In this document: piece by piece, positions 44,581 through 55,985 of the stretch
Position numbering within the stretch: position 1 is the stretch's first letter
Layout of the letters: the number at the start of each line of letters is the position of its first letter
DNA from: Kitasatospora sp. NBC_00458
GTDB lineage: Bacteria > Actinomycetota > Actinomycetes > Streptomycetales > Streptomycetaceae
DNA length: 64,000 nucleotides
NCBI RefSeq assembly: GCF_036013975.1
Contig: NZ_CP107904.1
Coordinates: 3,301,501 to 3,365,500, forward strand
Reading direction: 5' to 3'
Made by a program: the position numbers and the translations under genes
Notes under the pieces: model-generated
The model's database searches: none
Seen by the model: the letters and a program-made list of their open reading frames with translations, nothing else
What the model was told of the DNA's origin: nothing

Positions 44581-44849
44581 CCGCATGTATCACCGCAGTT
44601 GACCCCAAAGACGACGAATCACCCTGCCGGCGGTCACCGCGCGTTGCCGACGCGTCCTATGATCGGCCGCAGCGCCCTGTTCCTCACGGTTCCTCACACG
44701 GGCTTCCGCACGACCGCTCCACCACGAGCGATCCGCACCGGACCCCGACTCCCGAGGACCCCGGCAGAGTGCGGAGTCGGCCGCCGCAGTCTGGTGACCG
44801 GCCGGACCAGCGTCAAGCGTCAAGCTGCAGCAGCGGACGGGAGCATGCC

Positions 44850-47249
44850 GTGCCGGGCCAGAACCAGGGGGCCGACGCACACCACCCAGGCGTGCGGCAC
44901 GAGGAGCCACGACACCGGCGCCGACTCCCCCCACCGCCCGACGTCCGCCCCGCCGACGCCGCCGCCCCCTCCGCTTCGGTCACCGCCGTCACCGCAGTCA
45001 CCCGCGACGCGCTCAACGGCGGAATCGCCGCCGGGGTCACGGTCGACGCGGTCGCGGTCGACCGGAGCGCGCCCGAGGGCGGCCCCCGCAACGGCGGCGC
45101 GGTCAACGGCAGCACCCCCGCCGTGCCGACCGGTCCCCGCGGTCTGAACGGCGGCGACGGCACCCACCTCTGCCCGACCTGCTCGGCGCCCCTCGGCGAC
45201 GGGACCCACCGGCCGGCGGCCGTCGGGAGCGACGGGAGCGACGGACCGGCTCCCCCCGGGGCGGACCGGCTCACGGCCGCGCTCCGGGCGAGCGAGTCAC
45301 GCTTCCGGGCCGCCTTCTGCGACGCCGGCATCGGCATGGCGCTGATCGACCCCGAGGACCTGATCATCGAGGTCAACCCCGCCTTCGCGGCCCTGACCGG
45401 CCGCACGGTCGGCGAGCTGGCCGGGACCCACATCCACGAGACCGTCGACCCGGAGGGCATGCCGCACCGCCTGTTCCCCGCGCTCGTCCACGGCGAACGC
45501 GACCGGATCCGGGTGGAGAAGCAGCTCAAGCACCGCGAGGGGCGCACGGTGTGGAGCAAGGTGACCATCTCGCTGATCCGCGACGGCGGGGGCGGCCCCC
45601 TCTACACGCTCGCCCTGGTCGAGGACATCACCGAACAGCGCCGGCTCGGCGACCGCCTGGAGTACCAGGCCCTGCACGACCCGCTCACCCGGCTGCCCAA
45701 CCGGACCTTCTTCTTCGAACGCCTCGACGCCGCCTGCCTCACCGACGACCGCACGGCGGACCGCCCGGGCGGAGCCGCCACGGGCCCGGCCCTGCCGACG
45801 GGCACCGCCGGACCGCCGGAAGGGGCGACGGCCCGGACGGCCGTCGCCACGCGGACCGCACGGTCCGTCGGGCCGGACCGCCCGGGACCTGCGGGCCCGG
45901 TCCCGGCGGCCGCGACGGACGGACGGCGGGTGGGCGTCTGCTACCTGGACCTCGACGGGTTCGCGGCGATCAACGAAACGCTCGGCCACCACATCGGCGA
46001 CCAGCTGCTGATCGCCGTCGCGACCCGGCTGCGGCGCGGTTTCTCCGCGCGCGGGACCCAGCTGGTGGCGCGGATGGGCGGCGACGAGTTCGCCGTCCTG
46101 GTCACCGACAGCACGGGCAGCGACCAGCTCACCGACCTCGCCGCCCGGATCCTCGAAGCCCTGGAACGCCCCTTCGACGTGGCCGGCCACCGGCTTGCGG
46201 TGACCGCCAGCGTCGGCGTCGTCGAGCGCTCCGTCCACGAGACCACGCCCACCGACCTGGTCAAGGACGCGGACGCCACGCTCTACTGGTCCAAGGCGGA
46301 CGGCCGGGCCCGCTGGACCCTCTACGACCCCGACCGCGGCGCCCACCAGCTGACCCGCCAGCTGCTCTCCACCGCACTGCGCCCCGCCCTGGAACGCGGC
46401 GAGTTCACCATCGAGTACCAGCCACTGGTCGGTCTGGCGGACGGCACGGTGCACGGGGCCGAGGCACTGGTGCGGTGGCGCCACCCCCGCTACGGGACGC
46501 TCTCGCCGGACCGTTTCATCCCGCTCGCCGAGGAGTCCGGCGCGATCGTGCCGCTCGGCAAGTGGGTCCTGGAGGAATCGTGCCGCCAGGCTCAGCGCTG
46601 GCTCACCGAGTTCCCCGGGACCGAGACCTTCGTGAGCGTCAACCTCGCCGCCCGTCAGATCTGGGACTCCGACGTGGTCGCCGACGTCGCCCAGGTCCTC
46701 GAACGCACCGGCCTGCCCGCCCGGCTGCTGCAGCTGGAGATCACCGAGAGCGCCCTGCTCGGCCCCGGCGGACGCCCGCTCCAGGCACTCCAGGCGCTCG
46801 CCGACATGGGCGTCCGGATCGCGATCGACGACTTCGGGACCGGCTACTCGAACCTGGCCTACCTCTCCCGCCTCCCCGTGCACGTGCTGAAGCTGGACGG
46901 CACGTTCATCGAGGGGTTCCGCGACCCGGCTCCGGTCGGCGGCCGGCCCGGGCTCCCCGACCGCGGCTCGCGCCGGAGCGACGCCGACGAGCAGATCGTC
47001 GGCGCCATGGTGCAACTGGCCCACACCCTCGGCCTGACCGTGACGGCCGAGGGCATCGAGAGCGCCGCCCAGGCCGAACGGCTGCGGCTGACCGGCTGCG
47101 ACACCGCCCAGGGGTGGTACTTCGCCCGCCCCGGTGACGCGGAGCTCGTCGCCGCGATACTCCGCGACGGCCGGAGCGGCGGCCAGCGCGGTCAGGGCGG
47201 TCAGGGCGCTGCGGGTGGTCGGGACGGCCGGGAGCACGGGAAGCAGTAG
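44850..47249 (+). CDS. PAS-GGDEF-EAL c-di-GMP enzyme (CdgA-like)
   Basis: A 799-residue protein of the c-di-GMP turnover group. After a Cys-containing, low-complexity N-terminus (to about 145; CPTCSAPLGDG) comes a PAS domain (about 150-265). The GGDEF motif at 410-414 is intact, as is EAL at 538-540 with DDFGTGYSNLAYL later. So both synthesis and hydrolysis are possible. An Arg/Pro/Ala/Thr-rich insert sits before the GGDEF core near 300-360. GTG 44850 has GGGAG with a 6-nt spacer; the longer frame from 44769 is less supported. Its closeness to the csl glycan genes recalls CdgA in S. coelicolor. Confidence 0.92.
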   Translation: MPGQNQGADAHHPGVRHEEPRHRRRLPPPPDVRPADAAAPSASVTAVTAVTRDALNGGIAAGVTVDAVAVDRSAPEGGPRNGGAVNGSTPAVPTGPRGLNGGDGTHLCPTCSAPLGDGTHRPAAVGSDGSDGPAPPGADRLTAALRASESRFRAAFCDAGIGMALIDPEDLIIEVNPAFAALTGRTVGELAGTHIHETVDPEGMPHRLFPALVHGERDRIRVEKQLKHREGRTVWSKVTISLIRDGGGGPLYTLALVEDITEQRRLGDRLEYQALHDPLTRLPNRTFFFERLDAACLTDDRTADRPGGAATGPALPTGTAGPPEGATARTAVATRTARSVGPDRPGPAGPVPAAATDGRRVGVCYLDLDGFAAINETLGHHIGDQLLIAVATRLRRGFSARGTQLVARMGGDEFAVLVTDSTGSDQLTDLAARILEALERPFDVAGHRLAVTASVGVVERSVHETTPTDLVKDADATLYWSKADGRARWTLYDPDRGAHQLTRQLLSTALRPALERGEFTIEYQPLVGLADGTVHGAEALVRWRHPRYGTLSPDRFIPLAEESGAIVPLGKWVLEESCRQAQRWLTEFPGTETFVSVNLAARQIWDSDVVADVAQVLERTGLPARLLQLEITESALLGPGGRPLQALQALADMGVRIAIDDFGTGYSNLAYLSRLPVHVLKLDGTFIEGFRDPAPVGGRPGLPDRGSRRSDADEQIVGAMVQLAHTLGLTVTAEGIESAAQAERLRLTGCDTAQGWYFARPGDAELVAAILRDGRSGGQRGQGGQGAAGGRDGREHGKQ

Positions 47250-47305
47250 GCCGGGGGACCCCGCCGCGCCCGGCCGGGACCGGGGCGGGCGCGGCGGGGG
47301 TGCGC

Positions 47306-48418
47306 TCAGACCGCCCCGGCCCGCGGCCCGGTCAGGCCGTACGCCTCGGCGATCAGCCCGTAGGAGCGGTACCGCGCCTCGTGGCCGTGGATGTGCGAGG
47401 TGACCATCAGCTCGTCCACCCCGGTCCGCTTGCGGAGCGCCTCCAGCCCGTCGGCCACCTCTCCCGGCGAGCCCAGGACGACGTTGCCGAGCCAGTCGTC
47501 GATGAAGTCGGCCTCCACCTCGCTGTACGGGTACGACTCGGCCTCCTCCGGCGTGGGGATCGGGCCCGGGTTGCCCCGGCGCAGCCGGAGCATGCCGAGC
47601 GCCGCCGAGCGCGCGAGACGACGGGCGGAGGCCTCGTCGTCGGCCGCGACCGCGCTCACCCCGATCAGCGCGTACGGCTCGTCGAGGACCGCCGAGGGGC
47701 GGAACGCGGAGCGGTAGAGGTCGAGGGCCGGGACGGTGTTCACGCTGCTGAAGTGGTGTGCGAAGGCGAACGGCAGGCCGAGGCTGCCGGCCAGCTGGGC
47801 GCTGAAGCCCGAGGAGCCGAGCAGCCAGACCGGCGGCCGCCCCTCCCCCTTGGGAACGGCGGTGAGCCGGGCGTACGGGTGGCCGGCCGGGAAGGTGCCG
47901 TCCAGGAAGTGGGTCAGCTCGGCCAGCTGCCGGGGGAAGTCGTCGGCCCCCTCGGCCAGGCCGCGGCGCAGTGCCCGGGCGGTGGCGGGGTCGGTGCCGG
48001 GGGCCCGGCCGAGGCCGAGGTCGATCCGGCCGGGGTGCAGGGCCTCCAGCAGGCCGAACTGCTCGGCGATCGCCAGCGGGGCGTGGTTGGGCAGCATGAC
48101 CCCGCCCGAGCCGAGCCGCAGCATGCCGGTGTGGGCGCCGAGGTGGGCCAGCAGGACGGCGGGCGTGGAACTGGCGACACCGGGCATGCCGTGGTGCTCC
48201 GCCACCCAGAAGCGGTGGTAGCCCCACTCCTCGGCGCTGCGGGCCAGTGCGGTGGTCGCGGAGAGCGCCTGCGCGGGCGTGTAGCCGACGCCGACGGTGG
48301 CCAGGTCGAGGATCGACAGCGGTGCCGGCGCCGTGCCCCGGGCGGTGCCGCGGATCGCCTCGTCGGCGCGTGGAGCCGTCCGGTCCCGCTGGTTCTCGTG
48401 CCGGTCCTCGGTGGTCAT
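47306..48418 (-). CDS. LLM-class flavin-dependent oxidoreductase
   Basis: A 370-residue luciferase-like monooxygenase that uses reduced flavin. GVGYTPAQALSATTALARSAEEWGYHRFWVAEHHGMPGVASS, VMLPNHAPLAIAEQFGLLEALHPGRIDLGLGRAPG and the late DELMVTSHIH match the one-family MsnO8 type. The ATG at 48418 has GGAGG 5 nt upstream; further upstream the frame is open to 48526 but lacks a ribosome site. It converges on the GGDEF gene. The substrate is unknown. Confidence 0.93.
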   Translation of the reverse strand: MTTEDRHENQRDRTAPRADEAIRGTARGTAPAPLSILDLATVGVGYTPAQALSATTALARSAEEWGYHRFWVAEHHGMPGVASSTPAVLLAHLGAHTGMLRLGSGGVMLPNHAPLAIAEQFGLLEALHPGRIDLGLGRAPGTDPATARALRRGLAEGADDFPRQLAELTHFLDGTFPAGHPYARLTAVPKGEGRPPVWLLGSSGFSAQLAGSLGLPFAFAHHFSSVNTVPALDLYRSAFRPSAVLDEPYALIGVSAVAADDEASARRLARSAALGMLRLRRGNPGPIPTPEEAESYPYSEVEADFIDDWLGNVVLGSPGEVADGLEALRKRTGVDELMVTSHIHGHEARYRSYGLIAEAYGLTGPRAGAV

Positions 48419-48921
48419 GCCGTCCGTCCTCCTGGCCGTGGTCGGTGCCGTCCGCCGGTGCCGTGCACCGGTGTCACTCACCGGTGCACGGCGGTCAGTG
48501 CCGTCGCCGGTGCCGACGATGGCCAACCACGCGACGGGGCCCGCTGTTCCCGCCCGCGCCGTCCCGGCGCGCTCCGGCCGGCGGCCGCCGGGCTGACGCT
48601 CAGCCAGCAGTCGGACACCCGTGGCGACTTCACGCCAGCGCGGGAAGTCGCCAGCCCCAGGGCTCGCGGTCGGCGGTCGGCGTCCGGCAGGCTAAGGCCC
48701 AGGAGCGGATCACCCAACCGGATCCGCACTCACCAGCAAGATCGTCGGGCTGGACCAGCGCCGATCGATCCCCGTGAGCCCCCGGAGCGGCACCCCGCAC
48801 CGGGGGCTCGCGCCATGTGAGCCGCAGCACGCCGGGGTGCTTCATGGCATGAAAAGTCGAGGCGCTAGCGTTGACCCCTGCAGCCACCTGCTCCCCCGGG
48901 CAGCCTGGAGGGAGTTCGGAC
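48419..48921. other. 503-bp gap with two hairpins
   Basis: Between the LLM gene and dedA. A 10-bp inverted repeat with a 12-nt loop lies at 48622-48653 (TGGCGACTTC and its complement). A second stem, GAGCCCCCGG (48776-48785) with 48800-48809, has a 14-nt loop and looks like a terminator. No protein gene is convincing, so a small RNA between the hairpins cannot be excluded. Confidence 0.4.
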
Positions 48922-49518
48922 ATGGACATCGCGACGCTGGTGGGATCCTCATGGATCTGCGCCCTGGCGCTCTGCGCCGTCCTCGGCGACGCCTTCCTCC
49001 CCTTCATCCCCAGCGGCACCCTCGTCATCCTCGCCGTGCTCAAGACGGCACAGATAGACGGCGCCCCGCTGCTGCTCGGGCTCGGGGTGGCGATGGCCTC
49101 CTTCCTCGGCGACATCCTCCTGCTCCGCCTCGCGCGGCGCGGCGCGCCCATGGTCAACCGGCGGCTCGAACACCGGCCGAAGCTGGCCGCCAGCGTGGAA
49201 CGGGTCCAGCAGGCGCTGGACGGGCGGACCACCCGGGCCGCCGCCGCCATGGTGGTGATCGCCCGGTTCGTGCCGGCCGGCCGGACCATCCTCGACCTGG
49301 CCATCGGCCACTCCCCCGGCCACCCCCACCGCTTCCTCCGGTGGTCGGCACTGGCCGCCATGATCTGGGCGGCCTACATCGTGACGCTGGGCTGGCTCAA
49401 CAGCCACTGGTTCGACACCGCCTGGCTGAGCCTCGTGGTCTCCTGCGCGGCCGCCACCGCGGTCAGCACCGCCATCGCGCGGGTCGTGCGGCGCAACCGC
49501 CGCCTCTCCCTCGGCTGA
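48922..49518 (+). CDS. DedA-family membrane protein
   Basis: A 198-residue integral membrane protein of the DedA/VTT group, thought to aid lipid carrier transport. FLPFIPSGTLVILAVLKTAQ, SFLGDILLLRLARRGAP and ARFVPAGRTILDLAIGHS are family marks, including the key Arg in VIARFVPAGR. The ATG at 48922 has GGAGGGAG upstream. It is shorter than E. coli DedA and lacks a long C-terminal tail. The gene stands alone. Confidence 0.92.
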   Translation: MDIATLVGSSWICALALCAVLGDAFLPFIPSGTLVILAVLKTAQIDGAPLLLGLGVAMASFLGDILLLRLARRGAPMVNRRLEHRPKLAASVERVQQALDGRTTRAAAAMVVIARFVPAGRTILDLAIGHSPGHPHRFLRWSALAAMIWAAYIVTLGWLNSHWFDTAWLSLVVSCAAATAVSTAIARVVRRNRRLSLG

Positions 49519-49878
49519 CGAGCCGGAGCCGCCGGGCGCCATGGGGTGCTACGGGCGGCGGACTGCGGGCAGCGGGCGACCGTCGGCGGATGACGGACGG
49601 CGGCGACGGACGGCGAGTGACGGACAGCGCGTGACGGACGGTGCACGGTGGGCGACGGGTGACCAACCCGTCGAAACGGGCGAATCGTCACGGAACGGCA
49701 ACAGAAGGCCTCGCCCCGCAGCCCGCACGCGTGTGCCATGCGTGTTCAGTGTCGACGGACCTCGACACCCCCGGTGACCCTGCGTCCGCGTGCCATGCCA
49801 ACGACGAACATCAATCGATTGTCCGATTCGGCCGGCGCGGCCACGGCCGCCCCCGGCCTGCGGCAGCCAGGGGAGACC
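49519..49878. other. 360-bp leader before the deacetylase-like gene
   Basis: Contains imperfect GACGGACGGCG-type repeats (49580-49660), a perfect CAATCGATTG palindrome (49812-49821) about 60 bp before the start, and TTGTCC overlapping it. No protein gene is visible. The palindrome is an operator candidate. Confidence 0.4.
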
Positions 49879-51180
49879 ATGGGCAGCATCTCTCGTAGGA
49901 CCGTGCTCACCGCCACCGCCGCCACCGCGGCTCTCGGCGCGGTGGCGGCCTGTTCCGGCGGCGGATCGGGCCCGGCCCCCGGCACGGGCTCGGCCCCGGG
50001 CACCTCGCCGGGCTCCGCCCCGGCCCCCACGGGGACCGGCGGGAGCGGCGGACCGACGGGCAGCGGCACCCCCACCGGGAGGAAGGGCACCCCCATCGGC
50101 GACGGCTCCACGGCCGACACCGGCGCCCAGCCGAACCAGCCCAAGGCGGAGAAGCTCAAGCCCGGCGAGCGCCCGCCGCAGTTCGTGGTCCTCTCCTGGG
50201 ACGGCGCCGGGGCGACCGAGGACGGCCAGTTCCCGCGGTTCCTCAAGCTCGCCGAGGAGCACAAGGCCTCGATGACCCTCTTCCTCTCCGGCATATACAC
50301 CCTGCCGAAGGGCAAGGCGGACCTGTACCACCCGCCGAAGCACTCGGTCGGGGCCTCCGACATCCCCTACCTCTCGGACGCCGGGGTGAAGAGCACGATC
50401 CAGCTCGTCAGCCAGGCCTGGCTGGCCGGCCACGAGATAGGCACCCACTTCAACGGCCACTTCTGCGCGAGCCGCTCGGACGGCAACGGCGTCAACAAGT
50501 GGACCCCCGAGGACTGGGAGAGCGAGATAGAACAGGCCATCGGCTTCGTCACCCAGTGGCGGACCAACACCGGCCTCACCGACGTCGAACCGCTGCCGTT
50601 CGACTACCGGAAGGAGCTCATCGGCGGCCGCACCCCGTGCCTGGAGGGGCAGAAGGCCCTGCTCCCGACCGCCGCCAAGCTGGGCTGGAAGTACGACGCC
50701 AGCTCCCCCGGCGGGCAGCAGCTCTGGCCGCAGAAGGTCCAGGACGGCAAGGTCTGGGACTTCCCACTGCAGAGCATCCCGTTCCCCGGCCACACCTTCC
50801 AGGTGCTCTCCATGGACTACAACATCCTGGCCAACCAGTCGGCGGGCAGCACCAAGGGCGATCCGGCGAAGTACGACGAGTGGCGCACCCAGGCCAGGGA
50901 CTCCTACCTGGCCGGGTTCGACCGGGCGTACAACGGCAACCGCGCGCCGCTCTTCATCGGCAACCACTTCGAGCAGTGGAACGGCGGGATATACATGGAC
51001 GCCGTGGAGCAGACGCTCAAGACCATCGCCGGCAAGCCCGAGGTCCGGCTGGTCTCCTTCAGGCAACTGGTCGACTGGCTGGAGGCGCAGGACCAGTCCG
51101 CCCTCCGCAAGCTGCGCACACTGGGCGTCGGGCAGGCACCGGCCGGCGGCTGGGAGGCCTTCCTCGGCGCGGCCGGCTGA
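49879..51180 (+). CDS. polysaccharide deacetylase-like exported lipoprotein
   Basis: A 433-residue exported protein. The N-terminus has SRRTVLTATAATA and a lipobox LGAVAAC, so it should be Tat-exported and lipidated. A Gly/Pro/Ser/Thr-rich linker (30-100) leads to a NodB-type fold: QFVVLSWDGAGA near 115 corresponds to the first Asp motif, GHEIGTHFNGHFC to the metal His motif, and PPFDYRK-like/LPFDYRKE to the RxP region. The classic TFDDG is not fully kept, so activity is uncertain. The ATG at 49879 has AGGGGAG upstream. It precedes cslA-glxA and may modify that glycan. Confidence 0.88.
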   Translation: MGSISRRTVLTATAATAALGAVAACSGGGSGPAPGTGSAPGTSPGSAPAPTGTGGSGGPTGSGTPTGRKGTPIGDGSTADTGAQPNQPKAEKLKPGERPPQFVVLSWDGAGATEDGQFPRFLKLAEEHKASMTLFLSGIYTLPKGKADLYHPPKHSVGASDIPYLSDAGVKSTIQLVSQAWLAGHEIGTHFNGHFCASRSDGNGVNKWTPEDWESEIEQAIGFVTQWRTNTGLTDVEPLPFDYRKELIGGRTPCLEGQKALLPTAAKLGWKYDASSPGGQQLWPQKVQDGKVWDFPLQSIPFPGHTFQVLSMDYNILANQSAGSTKGDPAKYDEWRTQARDSYLAGFDRAYNGNRAPLFIGNHFEQWNGGIYMDAVEQTLKTIAGKPEVRLVSFRQLVDWLEAQDQSALRKLRTLGVGQAPAGGWEAFLGAAG

Positions 51181-51837
51181 GCCTCCGGACGACGCGGCGG
51201 CGGGTCGGTGGTCCTCCCCGCCGGCCGCGTCCGGTGCGGCCGCCCGGCGGCGGGGGCGGTCCCCAGGAGTCCCCGCACCACGGCCCCGGCGCCGGCCGGG
51301 CCCAGAGGATCGAGTAGTGGTCGCCACCCGGCACGAGCGAGGCCGGCACCGGATGGGCGTCGTCCGGCCCGACGGCGGCGAGCCGTGAAACCGCGCCGTC
51401 GACACCGCCCGGGGATAATTGGCCTGGAACCCGCTGTCCCTTCATTCGCATGCAATGATCATTTTTCAGATCGGTTGCGATCTCCCCCATGCTCCGGGAG
51501 AGTTGAGGGCGCCAGGACCCCGGAACCCCGGAGGGGAGTCCGGAGGACCAGAACCGGGATCCTGCATTCGAAGTGGCCGTTCGGACGCACACTCCGATCG
51601 ATCGTGTACGTTTCACCGATCGACGGTGAGGCCGGTCGAAAACCCCGTCGGCCGACGGGGGTTCGGCACGCCGGGTGGCGTTCCGCTTCGGCAGCAAGGC
51701 CCAGGGGGAACAGCCGGTCGCCGGGTTCGCAGCGCCGCGAACCGCCCGGCGCCGTACGGCGATCCGGATCGCATACCCCCGGTCGGAGCACGCACGGACG
51801 GGCAGGCCCTCGCGGCAGGCCACGGGGGGAGCCACAC
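51181..51837. other. 657-bp gap upstream of cslA
   Basis: GATAAT near 51414-51419 is a -10-like box in a locally A+T-richer stretch (51410-51480), giving a possible cslA promoter and long leader. Repeated CGATCGA words occur near 51596-51625. No riboswitch was recognised. A minus-strand frame at 51301-51405 reads like the C-terminus of a thioesterase. Confidence 0.4.
51301..51405 (-). pseudogene. possible thioesterase C-terminal remnant
   Basis: The minus-strand reading contains RPVPASLVPGGDHYSIL-like sequence (AVSRLAAVGPDDAHPV, then PASLVPGGDHYSIL), resembling the His-containing end of alpha/beta thioesterases. Nothing else of the fold is present. This is tentative. Confidence 0.25.
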
Positions 51838-53886
<2,049 letters not shown>

Positions 53887-53894
53887 GCCCGCCC

Positions 53895-53929
53895 ACCCGC
53901 ACCCGCACCCGCACCCGCATCCGCATCCG
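53895..53929. repeat. (ACCCGC)n microsatellite between cslA and glxA
   Basis: Four ACCCGC units, then two ATCCGC-type units, occupy most of the 58-bp gap upstream of the glxA ribosome site. Length changes could alter the spacing of the two genes. Confidence 0.85.
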
Positions 53930-53944
53930 AGGGGACGATCCACC

Positions 53945-55876
53945 GTGAAGATCCGCAACGCCGGCCGCACCCGGCGCTTCGCCCTCGGCAGCACCGTCGC
54001 GCTGACCGTCGCCGGGATGAACGCGCCGGCCGTGCTCGGCTTCGCCACCGACCGCTACCACCAGTACGCGATCAACCGCCCCGCCTACAAGGCCGAGTAC
54101 GGCCACTGGCAGACCCTCGTCCTCCCCGCCGAGTTCCGGATCAACGCCATCCACGCGGCGCTGCTCCGCACGGGCAAGGTCCTGATCATCGCCGGATCCG
54201 GGAACAACCAGCGGAACTTCGACGCCGGCACCTTCAAGAGCCTGCTCTGGGACCCTGCGAAGAACACCTACAAGCCGGTCCCGACCCCCGCCGACATGTT
54301 CTGCGGCGGCCACACCGCGCTGCCCGACGGCCGGATGCTGGTGGCCGGCGGCACCCGGCGCTACGAGGCGCTGGACGGCGCCGTGAAGAAGGCCGCCGGC
54401 ACCATGCGGGTCCGCAACGAGAACCCGGACGCCGCCCGCACCTTCCCCCGGGGCACCGTGTTCCGGGCGCCGAACGGCCGCGCGTACGCGTCCACCGCCG
54501 AAGTGACCGTCCCCGCCGCGCTGAAGACCGGTTCCGGCACCGCGACCGTCGTCACCGCCGGCGAGACGCACGTGTTCGCGGAGGCCGTCGCCGACGGGCC
54601 CGGCTCCGTGCTCGACTCCCCCGCCCAGTACGCGATCGAGGGCCTGACCGGCGCCGACGCCCGGAACCTCTACGGCATGGCCGAACGGATGACGCTGGAG
54701 AAGCAGGACTTCCAGGGCATCCGCTCCGCCTTCGAGTTCAACCCGGACACCGAACTGTACGAGCAGGTCACCGACATGGCCTACGCCCGCTGGTACCCGA
54801 CGCTGACCGGGCTGGGCGACGGCCGGGTGGTCACCGTCTCCGGGCTCGACGACACCGGGCGGATCCTCAGCGGCAACGACAACGAGATCTACGACCCGGC
54901 GAGCAGGACCTGGTCCAAGGCCCCCGACCGGTACTTCCCGACCTACCCGTCGATCTTCCTGACGGCCACCGGCGAACTCTTCTACTCCGGCTCCAACGCC
55001 GGCTACGGGCCCGCCGACAAGGGCCGCGAACCCGGCCTCTGGGACCTCCGGGACAACAGCTTCCGCCCCGTCCCCGGCCTGCGCGACCCGCACCTGACCG
55101 AGACCTCCTCCTCCGTACTGCTGCCGCCGGCGCAGGCCCAGAAGGTGATGGTGCTCGGCGGCGGGGGCGTCGGCGAGTCCCCGCTCTCCACCGCCCGCAC
55201 CGACATCGCCGACCTCGCCGCCGCGGCGCCCGCGTTCACCCCCGGCCCGGACCTGCCGGCCGGCGGCACCCGGTACCTCAACAGCGTGATCCTGCCGGAC
55301 GACACCGTCTTCACCACCGGCGGCTCCGCCGACTACCGGGGCAAGCACCGGAGCGACCTGCTCAAGGCCCAGACCTACCACCCGGACACCAACACCTTCA
55401 GCACCGCCGCCGAGCCGACCGTCGGCCGCAACTACCACTCGGAGGCGCTGCTGCTGCCGGACGGACGGGTGGCCGTGCTCGGCTCCGACCCGCTGTTCGA
55501 CGACGAGGACGGCACCGTGCCGGGCACCTTCGAACAGCGGATCGAGATCTACACCCCGCCGTACCTCTTCCACGGCGAGCGGCCGCAGCTGACCGGCGCC
55601 CCGACGGCCGCCAGGCTCGGCAGCACCGTCCGGGTGGCCACCCCGGCCCCGGACGGCGTCGCCACCGCCAAGCTGGTCCGGCCGAGTTCGGTCACCCACG
55701 CCACCGACGTCGAGCAGCGCTCGGTGGCCCTGGACGTCACCGCGCGCGCGGCGGACGGCGTCTCGCTCGTCCTGCCCGCCAACCCCGACCTGCTGCCGCC
55801 CGGCTGGTACATGCTCTTCGTCACGGACGGGTCGGGCACGCCCTCGGTGGCGCGCTGGATCCAGGTCGTCCGCTGA
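53945..55876 (+). CDS. glxA: GlxA radical copper oxidase (galactose oxidase-like)
   Basis: A 643-residue secreted or membrane-associated enzyme needed, with CslA, for glycan deposition in streptomycetes. An N-terminal signal/anchor (1-35) precedes a seven-bladed kelch propeller. The Cys of the Tyr-Cys cofactor is Cys120 in MFCGGH; the partner is Tyr284 in ARWYPT. Copper ligands are Tyr497-His498 in RNYHSEALLLPDGR and His585 in VTHATDVEQRS. The C-terminal beta domain (DUF1929 type) ends at 643. GTG 53945 has GGGGACG upstream. Same direction as cslA. Confidence 0.95.
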   Translation: MKIRNAGRTRRFALGSTVALTVAGMNAPAVLGFATDRYHQYAINRPAYKAEYGHWQTLVLPAEFRINAIHAALLRTGKVLIIAGSGNNQRNFDAGTFKSLLWDPAKNTYKPVPTPADMFCGGHTALPDGRMLVAGGTRRYEALDGAVKKAAGTMRVRNENPDAARTFPRGTVFRAPNGRAYASTAEVTVPAALKTGSGTATVVTAGETHVFAEAVADGPGSVLDSPAQYAIEGLTGADARNLYGMAERMTLEKQDFQGIRSAFEFNPDTELYEQVTDMAYARWYPTLTGLGDGRVVTVSGLDDTGRILSGNDNEIYDPASRTWSKAPDRYFPTYPSIFLTATGELFYSGSNAGYGPADKGREPGLWDLRDNSFRPVPGLRDPHLTETSSSVLLPPAQAQKVMVLGGGGVGESPLSTARTDIADLAAAAPAFTPGPDLPAGGTRYLNSVILPDDTVFTTGGSADYRGKHRSDLLKAQTYHPDTNTFSTAAEPTVGRNYHSEALLLPDGRVAVLGSDPLFDDEDGTVPGTFEQRIEIYTPPYLFHGERPQLTGAPTAARLGSTVRVATPAPDGVATAKLVRPSSVTHATDVEQRSVALDVTARAADGVSLVLPANPDLLPPGWYMLFVTDGSGTPSVARWIQVVR

Positions 55877-55985
55877 ACGGCGCGCCGGCCCCGGCCGACC
55901 CCGGCCGGCACCGACCCACCGGCCCGCACCGGACGCGGCCGCACCGGACGCGGCCCGCGCCACGGCCCGGCCAACCACCGACCGC

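Noticed and set aside
45297..48227. A 976-codon minus-strand frame over the GGDEF/EAL gene
   Set aside because: Antisense shadow; its only sensible protein sequence belongs to the LLM gene in another frame.
51181..51837. c-di-GMP or c-di-AMP riboswitch before cslA
   Set aside because: I compared the leader with the consensus core of both classes from memory and could not find the conserved helices.
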